64,000 nt of DNA, taken from NCBI GenBank assembly GCA_947561585.1, contig CANNZV010001116.1, positions 117,048 to 181,047 on the forward strand, written 5' to 3'. Below, piece after piece: positions 35,456-47,030 of the stretch (the first letter of the stretch is position 1; each line of letters starts with the position of its first letter). The translations under genes and the position numbers were made by a program. This DNA is from Caprella mutica (Eukaryota; Arthropoda; Malacostraca; Amphipoda; Caprellidae). The notes under the pieces were generated by a model that ran no database searches, was not told the origin of the DNA, and saw only the letters and a list, made by a program, of their open reading frames with translations.

Positions 35456-35469
35456 GCTTGTTGAGGTAA

Positions 35470-35896
35470 ACCAATAGTAACAGTAGCCTACTAATAAAGT
35501 AAAAAATAGTTAAATGTCAAACTAAAATAATCCAATAGTAATGCAAAGTACTCACCCTAAGTAGTGTGAATGGAAAGGGGTATGCACCTGTTGGAAGAAA
35601 TTAAATGCAATTAAAAATAGTTAAAATAATGTACATACGTACCAAGGAAAAATCTAATATTTTGTCATATCAAGATGAATAAAGTGAAGTAAAGGAAAAC
35701 TGTACTATATAGATTTAAAAATAAAATTCTGAACCTATTAAAAAAATTATGTTATAAATATATGTAAGGTGCATACTTGAATATCACCCTATATAATTTC
35801 ATTATACAACCTACATTTAATTTAGATCGAAAGAAAAGTTCATAATGATAGTATCAATACGGCATTTTAAAACACGTTTTCGATGCAACTTAAGCT
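35470..35896. other. AT-rich unannotated stretch
   Basis: No feature recognised. Confidence 0.5.
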
Positions 35897-37024
35897 TAGG
35901 TCACACCGCCCTAATTTTGTTGTAGCGTTTCTTGAACGGACACCCACATTAAAAGTGTGGGCGTTGGCTCGGCGGGGGTTTAACGTTGGTATATAGCGGT
36001 ACACTGCTTTTGACTACGGAGCTGAATGGGTGAAATCTATCAGAAATTCTTATAGATTTTTGATATAAATCGATAGTTGAAGTTTATCAATTGAAGGCCC
36101 GGTCGCACAGGAGGAACTTCGCTGAAGCGTTCCTGAAGCGAGGACAAAAAATCATCACCGCTTGACACTTGTTAACGTTCACCAAAGGCTGTATACGCTC
36201 GACCACCGCTTATGTTCACTCCTACCGCTCCGAATGCTTTGAACTGCACGAAATATTACGAGCGTTAGTTTTCCGCTCCGCAAATTTCACCACAGCCCCA
36301 ACAAAGCGTAGTCAAAGTTTTGCACCATTAGACGCAAGTTCGTGGACGTTTGGGTTCGCAAGCCCAATGCAGAAATCATAAATGCTGAACCACCCCTGCT
36401 CAGGCGGTGAAGCAGTGATTCATTGCAGTGATGAACTTTGTTTGAGGGTGGTATGGAGGTCGCACAGCGTCATACTGCCGAACCAACGCTCACTGACGTT
36501 AGGCCAACTCTAAAGCAACGCCGGCTTCAGCGGAGCACCGCCCGTATTTTCGATTTTTCCCAAATTTTGAGCTTGTAAACGAGCAGGCAAACTCAGAAAA
36601 AATAAAAACACAGGCGTTGCCATAGCTTTTGTTTAACGGTAGCGAGCGTTGGTGTAGCAGTAACTCGTAAAAGATTAACAACGCTCAACCAAAGCTTGGG
36701 CAAAGTTTAATCACCACCCGAGCAAAGCTGGCGAAGCACTATTCAAGATTTCTGCATATGCCCACTGGAACAATGCTTCCACGAACTTTGAGTGGGCGTT
36801 GTTTGGGCGATGGTAAACTTTGCGTAAAGGAAAACTACCGCTCTTCAACGCTCGCAATGTTTGGTGCAGCGTAAACCCTTTGGAGCGTTGAGGGAACATA
36901 AGCGGTGACCGAGCGTATACGGCGTTGCTTTAACGGGGACCAACCTCTGTGAACGGTAACGAACGGTGATGAAATTTTTCACCGCTCAAGGAACACCCAA
37001 ACAAAGTTCGGGCGGTGTGACCTA
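35897..37024. mobile_element. 1.1-kb fold-back element, TIR TAGGTCACACCGCC
   Basis: The ends are TAGGTCACACCGCCCTAAT and its inverse (GGGCGGTGTGACCTA). Diverged arms pair over several hundred bases: GTATACGCTCGACCACCGCT with TATGTTC (36189-) pairs with the complement of GAACATAAGCGGTGACCGAG (36893-), and GCAGAAATCATAAATG with its partner near 36748. The interior is markedly GC-richer than the window and dense in GAGCG/CGCTC words. No transposase motif seen. An 8-bp duplication was not evident; TA may flank it. Confidence 0.8.
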
Positions 37025-37448
37025 TGCTTCAAAAAAACATCGAAGAAGCTTTCATTCCTTATCAAACAAGTTAATGCACCCTGTATTACTCTATTACACT
37101 ACCTACATTTAGTTTAAACTGAAAGAATAATTCATAATGTCATGCATCTTAGATAACATCAAAGAATAATTCTTCCATTCCATATCAAACCGATTCCGAC
37201 AAATGCGTGAAATTTTAAGATGGGAATTGCCAGAGATCTCCGAAATGATTCGGAAAACACTCGAGACGCTGAATAGATTTCCCGATTTGTTTGTCGATCC
37301 GATGAAGATAACCTCGGTGCGAATATTCAGATTGGAAAGTAACAGTCTTTTCTTCCCATTCGCTCCCCATATAAATTGCAATGGCTATACAATTGGCTGA
37401 AATTGCCAGGAGTGTATTAGGAGGATTCATAATGTAGTTAGAAAAGAT
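37025..37448. other. Unannotated stretch
   Basis: Overlapping short frames on both strands (37109-37430) show no recognisable domain. No repeat seen. Confidence 0.45.
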
Positions 37449-37681
37449 TTAGGGAAGTTACGAATTATCGGTCAATTCCACATCTTCGGTCATAAGAGAT
37501 AAACTTTATAGTAATTATCATTTTATTTGTATATTAATTTTAATTGTCATCCATAATACCTGCAGGTATCATGGATAACAATACAGTAAAAAATAAAATT
37601 ATAATTATATTTATTTTTATATTGTTTTTTCTTATATATCTGAAGATGTGGAAATGACCGATAATTCATAACTTACCCTAC
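37449..37681. mobile_element. TA-type MITE, copy 5
   Basis: TAGGGAAGTTACGAATTATC with CACATCTTCGGTCATAAGAG at the left; GAAGATGTGGAAATGACCGA with AACTTACCCTA at the right. A diverged GGTATC core sits at 37547-37582. It ends only 9 bp before the mariner relic. Confidence 0.9.
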
Positions 37682-37690
37682 ACTGTTATA

Positions 37691-38122
37691 CAGGGTGTTT
37701 CAGCGTTACGGGACCTGAAAGAAACACGTTTAACTCCATAAGTTTTAGTCGTAGGTGTGATTGCACCAATTGCTTGAGTTATGTTCTGTTTAAGATCGTG
37801 TAATATTCTTGGCTTGTTTCGATACACATTATTTTTTTAATATCCCAACAAAAAGAAGTCAAGGGGAGAAAGATCAGCCGATTCAACATCACCGAATCTG
37901 GAAATCAATTTCTGCGGGAACTGATTCTTCAAACTTATTTCGGACAATCATGACGTGTGTTTAGGACTAGATGGACATCATCTGAAAGGAATAGTCTTCA
38001 AGAAAGACTAATCTATTTAATTCCATTTTTTTTCTCTTTTCAATGGTGCATTTTTTTTCTAGGAATAAAAATTTTGGAGTTATAAGAGTTTCTTTCAGGT
38101 CCTGTAACGATGAAACACCCTG
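37691..38122 (-). mobile_element. Mariner-type element, internally deleted relic
   Basis: The left end CAGGGTGTTTCAGCGTTACG and right end CGATGAAACACCCTG are imperfect TIRs flanked by TA on both sides, and AAAGAAAC/GTTTCTTTCAGGTCC continues the arms. The 432 bp keep only the 3' part of a transposase gene on the minus strand (separate entry) plus non-coding sequence. It belongs to the IS630-Tc1-mariner superfamily by TIR, TA target and coding remnant. It cannot be autonomous. Confidence 0.9.
37700..37955 (-). pseudogene. Mariner-type transposase, C-terminal fragment
   Basis: Reading the minus strand in one frame gives SLKNQFPQKLISRFGD, then ADLSPLDFFLLGY, an in-frame stop (37837-37839), then VYRNKPRILHDLKQNI and TQAIGAITP. 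This matches the order of conserved C-terminal features in insect mariner-like transposases: a 'NxxFPxRWIGRGG'-like segment, the 'SPDLxPLDFFLWGY' signature that carries the third catalytic Asp, and a 'VYxxKPRxLxxLKxxI' helix. The upstream catalytic Asp residues are missing because the 5' part is deleted. Another stop (TGA) precedes SLKN. Residue-level identification is from memory of the family; the reading is direct. Clearly a dead copy. Confidence 0.85.
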
Positions 38123-38227
38123 TATATGTACTACACCAATAAAATGCAAACAATTATCACTAACAAACATTTCAATTGATGAAAAAACCACCGGTCGAAT
38201 GAATACAACATAAAAACAAGATTGTTA

Positions 38228-39088
38228 TCAAACCTTCATCAAGGTTCTGTCAAAGTACATCAAGGTTCTGCCAAAGTACACCAAGGTTCTGTCAAAGTAC
38301 ACCAAGGTTCTGTCAAAGTACATCAAGATCCGTCAAAGTACATCAAGGTTCTGTCAAAGTACATCAAGGTTCTGTCAAAGTACACGAAGGTTCTGTCAAA
38401 GTACACCAAGGTTCTGTCAAAGTACACCAAGGTTCTGTCAAAGTTCATCAAGGTTCTGTCAAAGTTCATCAAGGTTCTGTCAAAGTTCATCAAGGTTCTG
38501 TCAAAGTTCATCAAGGTTCTGTCGAAGTTCACCAAGGTTCTGTCAAAGTTCACCAAGGTTCTGTCAAAGTCCACCAAGGTTCTGTCAAAGTCCACCAAGG
38601 TTCTGTCAAAGTCCACCAAGGTTCTGTCAAAGTCCACCAAGGTTCTGTCAAAGTTCATCAAGGTTCTGTCAAAGTCCACCAAGGTTCTGTCAAAGTCCAC
38701 CAAGGTTCTGTCAAAGTCCATCAAGATTCTGTCAAAGTTCATCAAGATTCTGTCAAAGTCCACCAAGGTTCTGTCAAAATTCATCAAGGTTCTGTCAAAG
38801 TACACCAAGGTTCTGTCAAAATTCATCAAGGTTCTGTCAAAGTCCACCAAGGTTCTGTCAAAGTTCATCAAGGTTCTGTCAAAGTCCACCAAGGTTCTGT
38901 CAAAGTTCATCAAGGTTCTGTCAAAGTCCACCAAGGTTCTGTCAAAATTCATCAAGGTTCTGTAAAGTCCACCAAGGTTCTGTCAAAATTCATCAAGGTT
39001 CTGTCAAAGTTCATCAAGGTTCTGTCAAAGTACACAAAGGTTCTGTCAAAGTACACCAAGGTTCTGTCAAAGTACACCAAGGTTCTTA
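38228..39088. repeat. 21-bp minisatellite (about 41 copies)
   Basis: Unit CAAGGTTCTGTCAAAGTYCA plus one base, with CATCAAGG and CACCAAGG variants interspersed. A single 20-bp unit (TCTGTAAAGTCC, near 38962) breaks the frame. Open frames on both strands are periodic and not called. Confidence 0.95.
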
Positions 39089-39404
39089 AAACAATAATTT
39101 TATTTTAAAAAGCTAAGAAAATGAAAAACTGATTCAAAAGTACAAAGAACTAATAAGCTTAATCCTTAATTTCCCAAGTACAAATAGCGGCAGGAAACAC
39201 ACTCCGTACTTTCCTCTGTTACTAAAATTAGACCTGGCATGCTGCCAACGTCCGCTCATTCGACCTGGCCGAAAGCCATTCCAAATCAGAGATACCAGGC
39301 TTACAATTGAATGTCGTAGCTATGTGTGTCGGCTACCTGTGAACTGACAGCGATACTTAAGATTTTGTCCAAATTTTGAGATGTCGTTCAGAAATGTATA
39401 AAAA

Positions 39405-40103
39405 TAAATTTCCAAGGTACGTATCCTGAAATGTCCAAGGGACGTATCCTGAAATGTCCAAGGTACGTATCCTGAAATGTCCAAGGTACGTATTATGAAA
39501 TGTCCAAGGTACGTATTATGAAATGTCCAAGGTACGTATTATGAAATGTCCAAGGGACGTATCCGGAAATGTCCAAGGTACGTATTATGAAATGTCCAAG
39601 TTACGTATTCTAAAATGTCCAAGTTACGTATTCTAAAATGTCCAAGGTACGTATTATGAAATGTCCAAGGTACGTATTCTAAAATGTCCAAGGTACGTAT
39701 TCTAAAATGTCCAAGTTACATATTATGAAATGTCCAAGGTACGTATTATGAAATGTCCAAGGTACGTATTCTAAAATGTCCAAGTTACATATTATGAAAT
39801 GTCCAAGGTACGTATTCTAAAATGTCCAAGTTACATATTATGAAATGTCCAAGTTACATATTCTAAAATGTCCAAGTTACGTATTCTAAAATGTCCAAGG
39901 TACGTATTATGAAATGTCCAAGGTACGTATTATGAAATGTCCAAGGTACGTATTCTAAAATGTCCAAGTTACGTATTCTAAAATGTCCAAGGTACGTATT
40001 CTAAAATATCCAAGGTACGTATTATGAAATGTCCAAGGTACGTATTCTAAAATGTCCAAGTTACATATTATGAAATGTCCAAGGTACGTATCCTGAAATG
40101 CTT
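39405..40103. repeat. 23-bp minisatellite (about 30 copies)
   Basis: The unit is AAATGTCCAAGGTACGTATT then MTR or CTA, with GGTACG, GTTACG, GTTACA and GGGACG variants. Many units carry AAGGTACGTAT, which resembles a 5' splice-donor site. Sequence is unrelated to the 23-bp arrays at 5.9-10.0 and 53.05-53.84 kb. Confidence 0.94.
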
Positions 40104-41029
40104 AACGGACCTATAATATACATTCTATTACCAAAGCTAATTTATTTGCAGCAAAGGTCTAAAAGTAGCGAAAGAAGTGCAACTCACCGGAAGAGTTTCA
40201 AGGTACCAAGAGAACAAAATGTACCCGGAGAGGCCAGAGGTACCCAGGGTGCTTTAGGCCAAGTCATTTGCATTTATAGTGTTCCAATTCATATCACCTT
40301 TGTGAAAAACATTTCTTTGCGATGTCCGACACTCGACTGGAAATAAAAAAGGGACAAATTTGGCCTCTCAGGAGTTTGCGGTGAAGAATAAAAGGGAAAT
40401 AGTCGAGACGTTTCACGGGAAAAGGAGAAAATTCGGCTGCTATATTAAATTTCAAATTGATCATTTTTTATAGGAAAAGTATGAAAGAAAACAGTATATT
40501 GATGGATTGGGTTTCAATTGGTATAAAATTGCATATAGGAACCGAATTTCAAGTAAACTAAAGTAGCAGTTAAGATTAAAAATTAAATAAAAATTGAATA
40601 TGATAAAACATAGAATGAATGTACCACGTCATACATCACAAGTTACTCAGAATGAATGAGATAATACTAAAGACATATTATTAATCACAGCGTTTGTCCC
40701 AGTAGGATATATTCCATTTCTAAGTCTAATGATGTAAGCTTAAATGGAATCGCTTCTGGCATAATATAAATAGATGCATCGTACAGACAGACCCCGCTAT
40801 TATAAAAGCTTTAATAATTGCGAGGTATGATTACAAGTAATTATATAATTGTATCTCCTTAATCTTTTCGTTTTCTAATAGTTGGAGTAAAAGAAAATGA
40901 TCTAAAGGCTCGAGTTTTCCTAGAATTAGCTGATAAAATCAAGGATAACAAATTAAATACAAGTTAAACATATTATTATGTATTTTATCTAGAGGGTCCA
41001 AAAATGTGAAAAAATGAAAATTACGTTCC
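40104..41029. other. Unannotated stretch
   Basis: A short frame at 40098-40346 begins in the array and has no recognisable domain. The rest is AT-rich. Confidence 0.45.
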
Positions 41030-41126
41030 CGAAAATAACAATAAAAAGTAAATAATTATAATTATATCGTGTTTTCTTATATAACCGAAGATGTGAAAAT
41101 GACCGATAATTCGTAACTTACCCTAA
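41030..41126. mobile_element. TA-type MITE, copy 6 (right arm only)
   Basis: GTTTTCTTATATAACCGAAG, then ATGACCGATAATTCGTAACT and TACCCTA match the right arm of the family. No left arm was found upstream. Confidence 0.75.
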
Positions 41127-41433
41127 AATACAAGAAAAAATGCACAGAAAGCTGATAATTTAATACCCTTCACCACGTGCAAGCTGAGTAATATCCTCCA
41201 AATTATTTAGTTAATCAAGCCTGAGGTAATGTAGACAGGTAAGCAGCTCACGCGGCTTATTAGGTTATTATCAGACGCAATGAAGTATCACAACAGTTCA
41301 TAAAGGAATGTACGACGTCATTAGCAAGGGATGATAGACGGTTTCTAGGAAGATTAATTACGTCCGAACGTTTGATGTCATGAGTATTATGTTATAGATA
41401 GAGAAGTGAAAGGAGTAGTGTTAGTTAGGCCAA
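41127..41433. other. Unannotated stretch
   Basis: No feature recognised. Confidence 0.5.
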
Positions 41434-41511
41434 GTGAAGATAACGGACCAGAATTGAAATAGTGAAGATAACGGACTAGAAATGAAATAGTGAAGATAAC
41501 GGACCAGAAAT
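41434..41511. repeat. Short tandem repeat, about 27 bp, 3 copies
   Basis: AGTGAAGATAACGGACCAGA followed by AWTGAAAT, three copies. Confidence 0.85.
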
Positions 41512-41795
41512 TTCAACTGTATATATGACATTTCAACTACATTTTCTACGCAAGTTCGCAGGAGTGTTGCAAAACAGGGCTTAGCAATTACGAGTAAAAA
41601 GTGCGGGACTTTGTAGCCACGGTGCGAAGTTGTGTCCATTAAGATGAAACAACAGGGAAGAACTCTCTTAAAAACTTAGCAAGGAAGTCACTCGCAAGGA
41701 AGGGGTGAGGAGTCAATTAGTAAATGTGAATTAAATACAAGATGAGACTGGGAGCAGTGAAATATTCTACTGTGAGAAATCACTGAGAGAAAAAT

Positions 41796-42001
41796 TAACT
41801 CGTTCTTTTAGTTCGTATCCAAGATACCTACAGGTAACATGGATACCAATTAATATTAACTCGTTCTTTTAGTTCGTATCCATGATACCTGTAGGTATCA
41901 TGGATACGAATTTAAAATAAACTCGCTTTTTTCGTTGGTATCCATGATACTGACAGGTATCATGGATCCCAATTAATATAAACTCGTTCTTTTAGTTGGC
42001 A
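41796..42001. repeat. 61/62-bp tandem triplicate of the GGTATC hairpin core
   Basis: Three full units plus a partial fourth. Each starts ACTCGTTCTTTTAGTTSGTA and holds one hairpin module (TATCCATGATACCTGTAGG and its inverse), followed by AATTAATAT. The CTCGTTCTTTTAG marks lie at 41801, 41862, 41924 and 41985. No MITE TIRs flank the units, so the core has been amplified without its original arms. Confidence 0.9.
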
Positions 42002-42363
42002 ATAACGAGTTAGATAATATATACAATAGTAAACTATTAATATTTTCATCCGCGACTTAATTCGTATCTGGTAGATGTCTCTTTACCATACAGATGAATA
42101 AATACAAAAAATGATAACTAACGAGTAGAAAATGTTATCAGTTTAGAACATATTCAATGCGTTAATTTCAGTAATTGAACGAGATATTATTAAACGAGTT
42201 GTTGGTTTTTTATGAAAGTTAAATGACTATTCAGAGGTTGTAAAATAGACAAAGTAATTAGAGAGTTGTAATGAGAAAATAAATCGACAAAACTTCGTTA
42301 AAATTCATGCAATAAAACTAACTAAGGAAAATGAGTAATTATTAATATATAACTAAAGGTTAG
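42002..42363. other. AT-rich unannotated stretch
   Basis: No feature recognised. Confidence 0.5.
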
Positions 42364-43338
42364 AGGTAAAACCCTCTGGTTGTAGTGCCTTAAAGTGGTA
42401 TTTTAGCGACTATTATCAACACAGAGGTAAAACCCTCTGGTTGTTGTGCCTTAAAGTGGTATTTTAGCGGCTATTATCAACACAGGGGTAAAACCCTCTG
42501 GTTGTACTGCCTTAAAGTGGTATTTTAGCGACTATTATCAACACAGGGGTAAAACCCTCTGGTTGTAGTGCCTTAAAGTGGTATTTTAGCGACTATTATC
42601 AACACAGGGGTAAAACCCTCTGGTTGTACTGCCTTAAAGTGGTATTTTAGCGACTATTATCAACACAGAGGTAAAACCCTCTGGTTGTACTGCCTTAAAG
42701 TGGTATTTTAGCGACTATTATCAACACAGGGGTAAAACCCTCTGGTTGTACTGCCTTAAAGTGGTATTTTAGCGACTATTATCAACACAGGGGTAAAACC
42801 CTCTGGTTGTAGTGCCTTAAAGTGGTATTTTAGCGACTATTATCAACACAGGGGTAAAACCCTCTGGTTGTACTGCCTTAAAGTGGTATTTTAGCGACTA
42901 TTATCAACACAGGGGTAAAACCCTCTGGTTGTAGTGCCTTAAAGTGGTATTTTAGCGACTATTATCAACACAGGGGTAAAACCCTCTGGTTGTACTGCCT
43001 TAAAGTGGTATTTTAGCGACTATTATCAACACAGGGGTAAAACCCTCTGGTTGTACTGCCTCAAAGTGGTAATTTAGCGACTATTATCAACACAGAGGTA
43101 AAACCCTCTGGTTGTACTGCCTCAAAGTGGTAATTTAGCGACTATTATCAACACAGAGGTAAAACCCTCTGGTTGTACTGCCTTAAAGTGGTATTTTTGC
43201 GACTATTATCAACACAGAGGTAAAACCCTCTGGTTGTACTGCCTTAAAGTGGTGTTTTAGCGACTATTATCAACACAGAGGTAAAACCCTCTGGTTGTAC
43301 TGCCTTAAAGTGGTGTTTTAGCGACTATTACCAACAGG
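42364..43338. repeat. 61-bp minisatellite (16 copies)
   Basis: The unit runs AGGTAAAACCCTCTGGTTGT, then ACTGCCTTAAAGTGGTATTT, then TAGCGACTATTATCAACACA plus G. Copies differ at very few positions (AGAGG/AGGGG, TACTG/TAGTG, CTTAAA/CTCAAA), with the latter variants clustered toward the right end. Confidence 0.96.
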
Positions 43339-43420
43339 TTGAGTTACCAAAGTCGGGGAGGAGTTTTAAAGAGCAAGTGGTGGAGTGAGGCCCTTATTCG
43401 ACCACTGTCGAATGTGAAGA

Positions 43421-43743
43421 GTGATGGAGAGTAGAGTGATGGAGAGTAGAGTGATGGGGAGTAGAGTGATGGAGAGTAGAGTGATGGAGAGTAGAGTGAT
43501 GGAGAGTAGAGTGATGGAGAGTAGAGTGATGGAGAGTAGAGTGATGGAGAGTAGAGTGATGGAGAGTAGAGTGATGGAGAGTAGAGTGATGGAGAGTAGA
43601 GTGATGGAGAGTAGAGTGATGGAGAGTAGAGTGATGGGGAGTAGAGTGATGGAAAGTAGAGTGATGGAAAGTAGAGTGATGGAGAGTAGAGTGATGGAGA
43701 GTAGAGTGATGGGGAGTAGAGTGATGGGGAGTAGAGTGATGGG
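43421..43743. repeat. 15-bp minisatellite (about 21 copies)
   Basis: Unit GATGGAGAGTAGAGT, very homogeneous, with GGGGAG or GGAAAG in a few copies. Begins about 80 bp after the 61-bp array ends. Confidence 0.96.
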
Positions 43744-43810
43744 TAAATTGTAATTCTAATCAATAAAATGGATTATAAATATAATCACAAAAATGATATT
43801 TAGAACATAT

Positions 43811-43915
43811 GAAGTGGTGTGTCACATTAATGTGATAATGAAGTGGTGTGTCACATTATGTGATAATGAAGTGGTGTGTCACATTAATGTGATAATGAAG
43901 TGTGTGTCACATTTT
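43811..43915. repeat. Short palindromic tandem repeat, about 29 bp, 4 copies
   Basis: GAAGTGGTGTGTCACATTAA followed by TGTGATAAT. CACATTAATGTG within the unit is a perfect palindrome. Confidence 0.88.
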
Positions 43916-44770
43916 ACAGGCAGTACTCTCCGTCACATTATTTAGTTGGATATGGATAGAGATGGTAAGTAATGGATAGCATATGGGGATAATCTATAAA
44001 TGGATACCATTACAATGCTTAACTGGCATTTATAGGAATGGTGGGCATTATAGGAGATCAAGAAGGGATTATGATTAATTCCCCATTTAATCTTGTGAGG
44101 GATGGAGCCCCTAGGGTTTAATTATTTATACATTAACACTGCAATGAATTTGGAATAAAAGTATTACCAAATATTCCATGATAAAACTATACCCCTTTAC
44201 TTAATATTCTCGAATTGGTTATTTTCTAAAGATGTCTTCAAAACTGTTTGTCCAGGGATCATTTTATAAAAATCTACCAAAACTTCATCGCGGGAAGTAA
44301 TGAAAGCCTCGCCAAATTTGACTACAAAAAGGTACGACGACGTTCAATATCAAAATAATTCAAAGAAAAACTTGCGAGGGCTTAATCTTGTAAAATTCAT
44401 ATCACAACTTATTTCTAAACAATTAGAAACTTAAGCAGCAGCTCAAACTAAGTTAGCTTTTTGTTCGCATGAATATTATAGAAGTTTAAGTCTCGAGTCC
44501 CTGACCTAGAGAAACGAGTTGCAAAGTTATACTAACGCCATTTTCTTTCGCCAGCTTTTAATAAACGCATGGAACGACTTTTGAATTCGCCATTTTGAAT
44601 GAAATATGGTGGGGATCACTCATCTATTTAACACAGGAAATGAACACTGGTAGGTGAATTAAAATATTAAAATATCTTTTCAATCAAATGAGTTTACTCA
44701 ATTTCAAAGAAAGGAGTCAATGACATCTATATGTCCACATGCGTATGGTGACCCCTACTAAGAAATACAC
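43916..44770. other. Unannotated stretch
   Basis: No gene, array or element recognised. Confidence 0.5.
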
Positions 44771-44918
44771 TACCTACCTACCTACCTACCTACCTACCTA
44801 CCTACCTACCTACCTACCTACCTACCTACCTACCTACCTACCTACCTACCTACCTACCTACCTACCTACCTACCTACCTACCTACCTACCTACCTACCTA
44901 CCTACCTACCTACCTACC
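44771..44918. repeat. (CCTA)n tetranucleotide microsatellite
   Basis: About 37 uninterrupted copies. It is not the arthropod telomere repeat (TTAGG)n. A short (GTAG)n run, the complementary register, appears at 63950-63965. Confidence 0.97.
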
Positions 44919-45269
44919 CCCACTTCATCTCCATCCATATGATATGTAATATCAGTAAGGGCAACTTACATATAGAGCAACGACTCCAGATTATTACCAT
45001 ATAAATGAAAGATATGCAATGGATTGCCCCGGTACTATCAAACACGGAAATAAGTAGACGCTACCTTACCATTATTAACAGTGGTAGAGATAGACATAGG
45101 ACATATTAGGAAGAATGTACTGTGAAGAACATCATGACTTTTAATTTAACTAGAGTGGTCACTGTAGAAGAGTGTGTGGCTTATGGCTGGTAGTCTACTT
45201 GGTATGCAAAAGCTAAGCAGCTCCACCGCCAAAGAAGACAATCTAAAGAGACTCCGCACCCTTCAATTT
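44919..45269. other. Unannotated stretch
   Basis: No feature recognised. Confidence 0.5.
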
Positions 45270-46012
45270 CCTGGATACGTCATACATTATCCTGGATAGA
45301 TCATACATTATCCTGGATAGGTCATACATTATCCTGGATAGGTCATACATTATCCTGACTAGGTCATACATTATCCTGACTAGGTCATACATTATCCTTG
45401 ATAGGTCATACATTATCCTAGATAGGTCATACATTATCCTGGTTAGGTCATACATTATCCTGGTTAGGTCATACATTATCCTGGTTAGGTCATTCATTAT
45501 CCTGGATAGGTCATACATTATCATGGTTAGGTCATACATTATCCTGGATAGGTCATACATTATCCTGGATAGGTCATACATTATCCTGGTTAGGTCATAC
45601 ATTATCCTGGTTAGGTCATACATTATCCTGGTTAGGTCATACATTATCCTGGTTAGGTCATACATTATCCTGGTTAGGTCATACATTATCCTGGTTAGGT
45701 CATACATTATCCTGGTTAGGTCATACATTATCCTGGTTAGGTCATACATTATACTGGTTAGGTCATACATTATCCTGGTTAGGTCATACATTATCCTGGT
45801 TAGGTCATACATTATCCTGGTTAGGTCATACATTATCCTGGTTAGGTCATACATTATCCTGGTTAGGTCATACATTATCCTGGTTAGGTCATACATTATC
45901 CTGGTTAGGTCATACATTATCCTGGTTAGGTCATACATTATCCTGGTTAGGTCATACATTATCCTGGTTAGGTCATACATTATCCTTGTTAGGTCATACA
46001 TTATCCTTTTAA
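45270..46012. repeat. 21-bp minisatellite (about 35 copies)
   Basis: Unit TCATACATTATCCTGGTTAGG (20 shown of 21 in the core TCATACATTATCCTGGTTAG). GGATAGG and GACTAGG variants cluster at the left end and GGTTAGG is homogeneous to the right. Open frames of about 200-257 codons on both strands follow the 7-residue period and are not called. Confidence 0.95.
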
Positions 46013-46013
46013 A

Positions 46014-47030
46014 CATCCATCATTTTCCTGAATCCCTCATTAATTTTTGCATGAAAAACTCATTCTGTAATTGGACACATCATTCATTTTCTGAAGTGCA
46101 TCATTCATTTGGTCGCAGACATGAAGTCGGTAAAACAATGTAGTTTGAACAAAAGGTAGCTACATCATCTGTATAATTTGTCTAAAGATGTCACAAGCTT
46201 TTGTTTACGGAGACAATATTAATGAATTAACTGCAGATCATTAAGTATATGATCTTGTCAAATTCCAGAATCTAAGACTCAAAATCAAATTACAGTTTTC
46301 AAATCCATAAACTTAATTATTATAAGTTTTTAACCAACCTACATTCTCAAAAGTATTCCTAATTAATATTCAGTTAAGATAAAACTCCTAGATTTGAAAA
46401 ATCTTCCTGGTCGCTAATCATTCAAATCCAGTTTAGCATGAGGATGATTTTTAGCAGTCCGGTCTTTTCCTCATGAAGATATTAAAGCTCGTCCTTTTTC
46501 CTCAATATGAGGATTTTCTAGAATGTAAATCACGGGGAAAGATGCGAGTGGAAAAAAGATCTTCATTTTCAAGAACTCATCAGGCGGAAGATTTCGAATC
46601 AGGCTTTCGACGTGGCTTCAAATTACAAGAGTATATAAATACACATGGATGAAATCAGTATTGGCAGATGGGTTTGGTTTGAAAGCCAGAGGATGGAATT
46701 CAAATGTGTTGATTCGAATGCGTATCCGTGTGATCAAAAGTTTGTTTAGGTGCCTGCCCTACACGAGGTGTTTGAAATCTTAGTTCACAAGACACTTCGA
46801 AGTGATGCGACATGAATCCAATGGTACAATCCTCTGATAGAATTTGATCTATGTTCATCAGAAGTTTGATCTGCATTCATTGGAATGAAAGTGGTCCATA
46901 TATTGATCCTCGAGGCATCCGATACCTATACTATAAGCCATACAAATTAACCGCTTTCCATACTTGGAAAGAGATTTTCCATACTAGGTTTAAGCGACGT
47001 AATTAGATCATAAGAACAATAAACCGTTGA
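46014..47030. other. Unannotated stretch; weak TATA at 46632
   Basis: TATATAAATA at 46632 and TCAGT at 46655 resemble a core promoter, but the spacing is short and no coding sequence follows. Otherwise unique AT-rich DNA. Confidence 0.35.

Noticed and set aside
42364..43338. Link between the 61-bp array and the 61/62-bp hairpin triplicate at 41796
   Set aside because: The units share no sequence; the similar period looks coincidental.
44771..44918. Telomeric repeat
   Set aside because: (CCTA)n is a tetranucleotide microsatellite; the arthropod telomere unit is TTAGG/CCTAA, with 5 bases.
46632..46660. TATA plus TCAGT as a core promoter
   Set aside because: Spacing of about 25 bp is short, the surroundings are AT-rich, and no coding sequence or repeat follows. 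Kept only as a remark.
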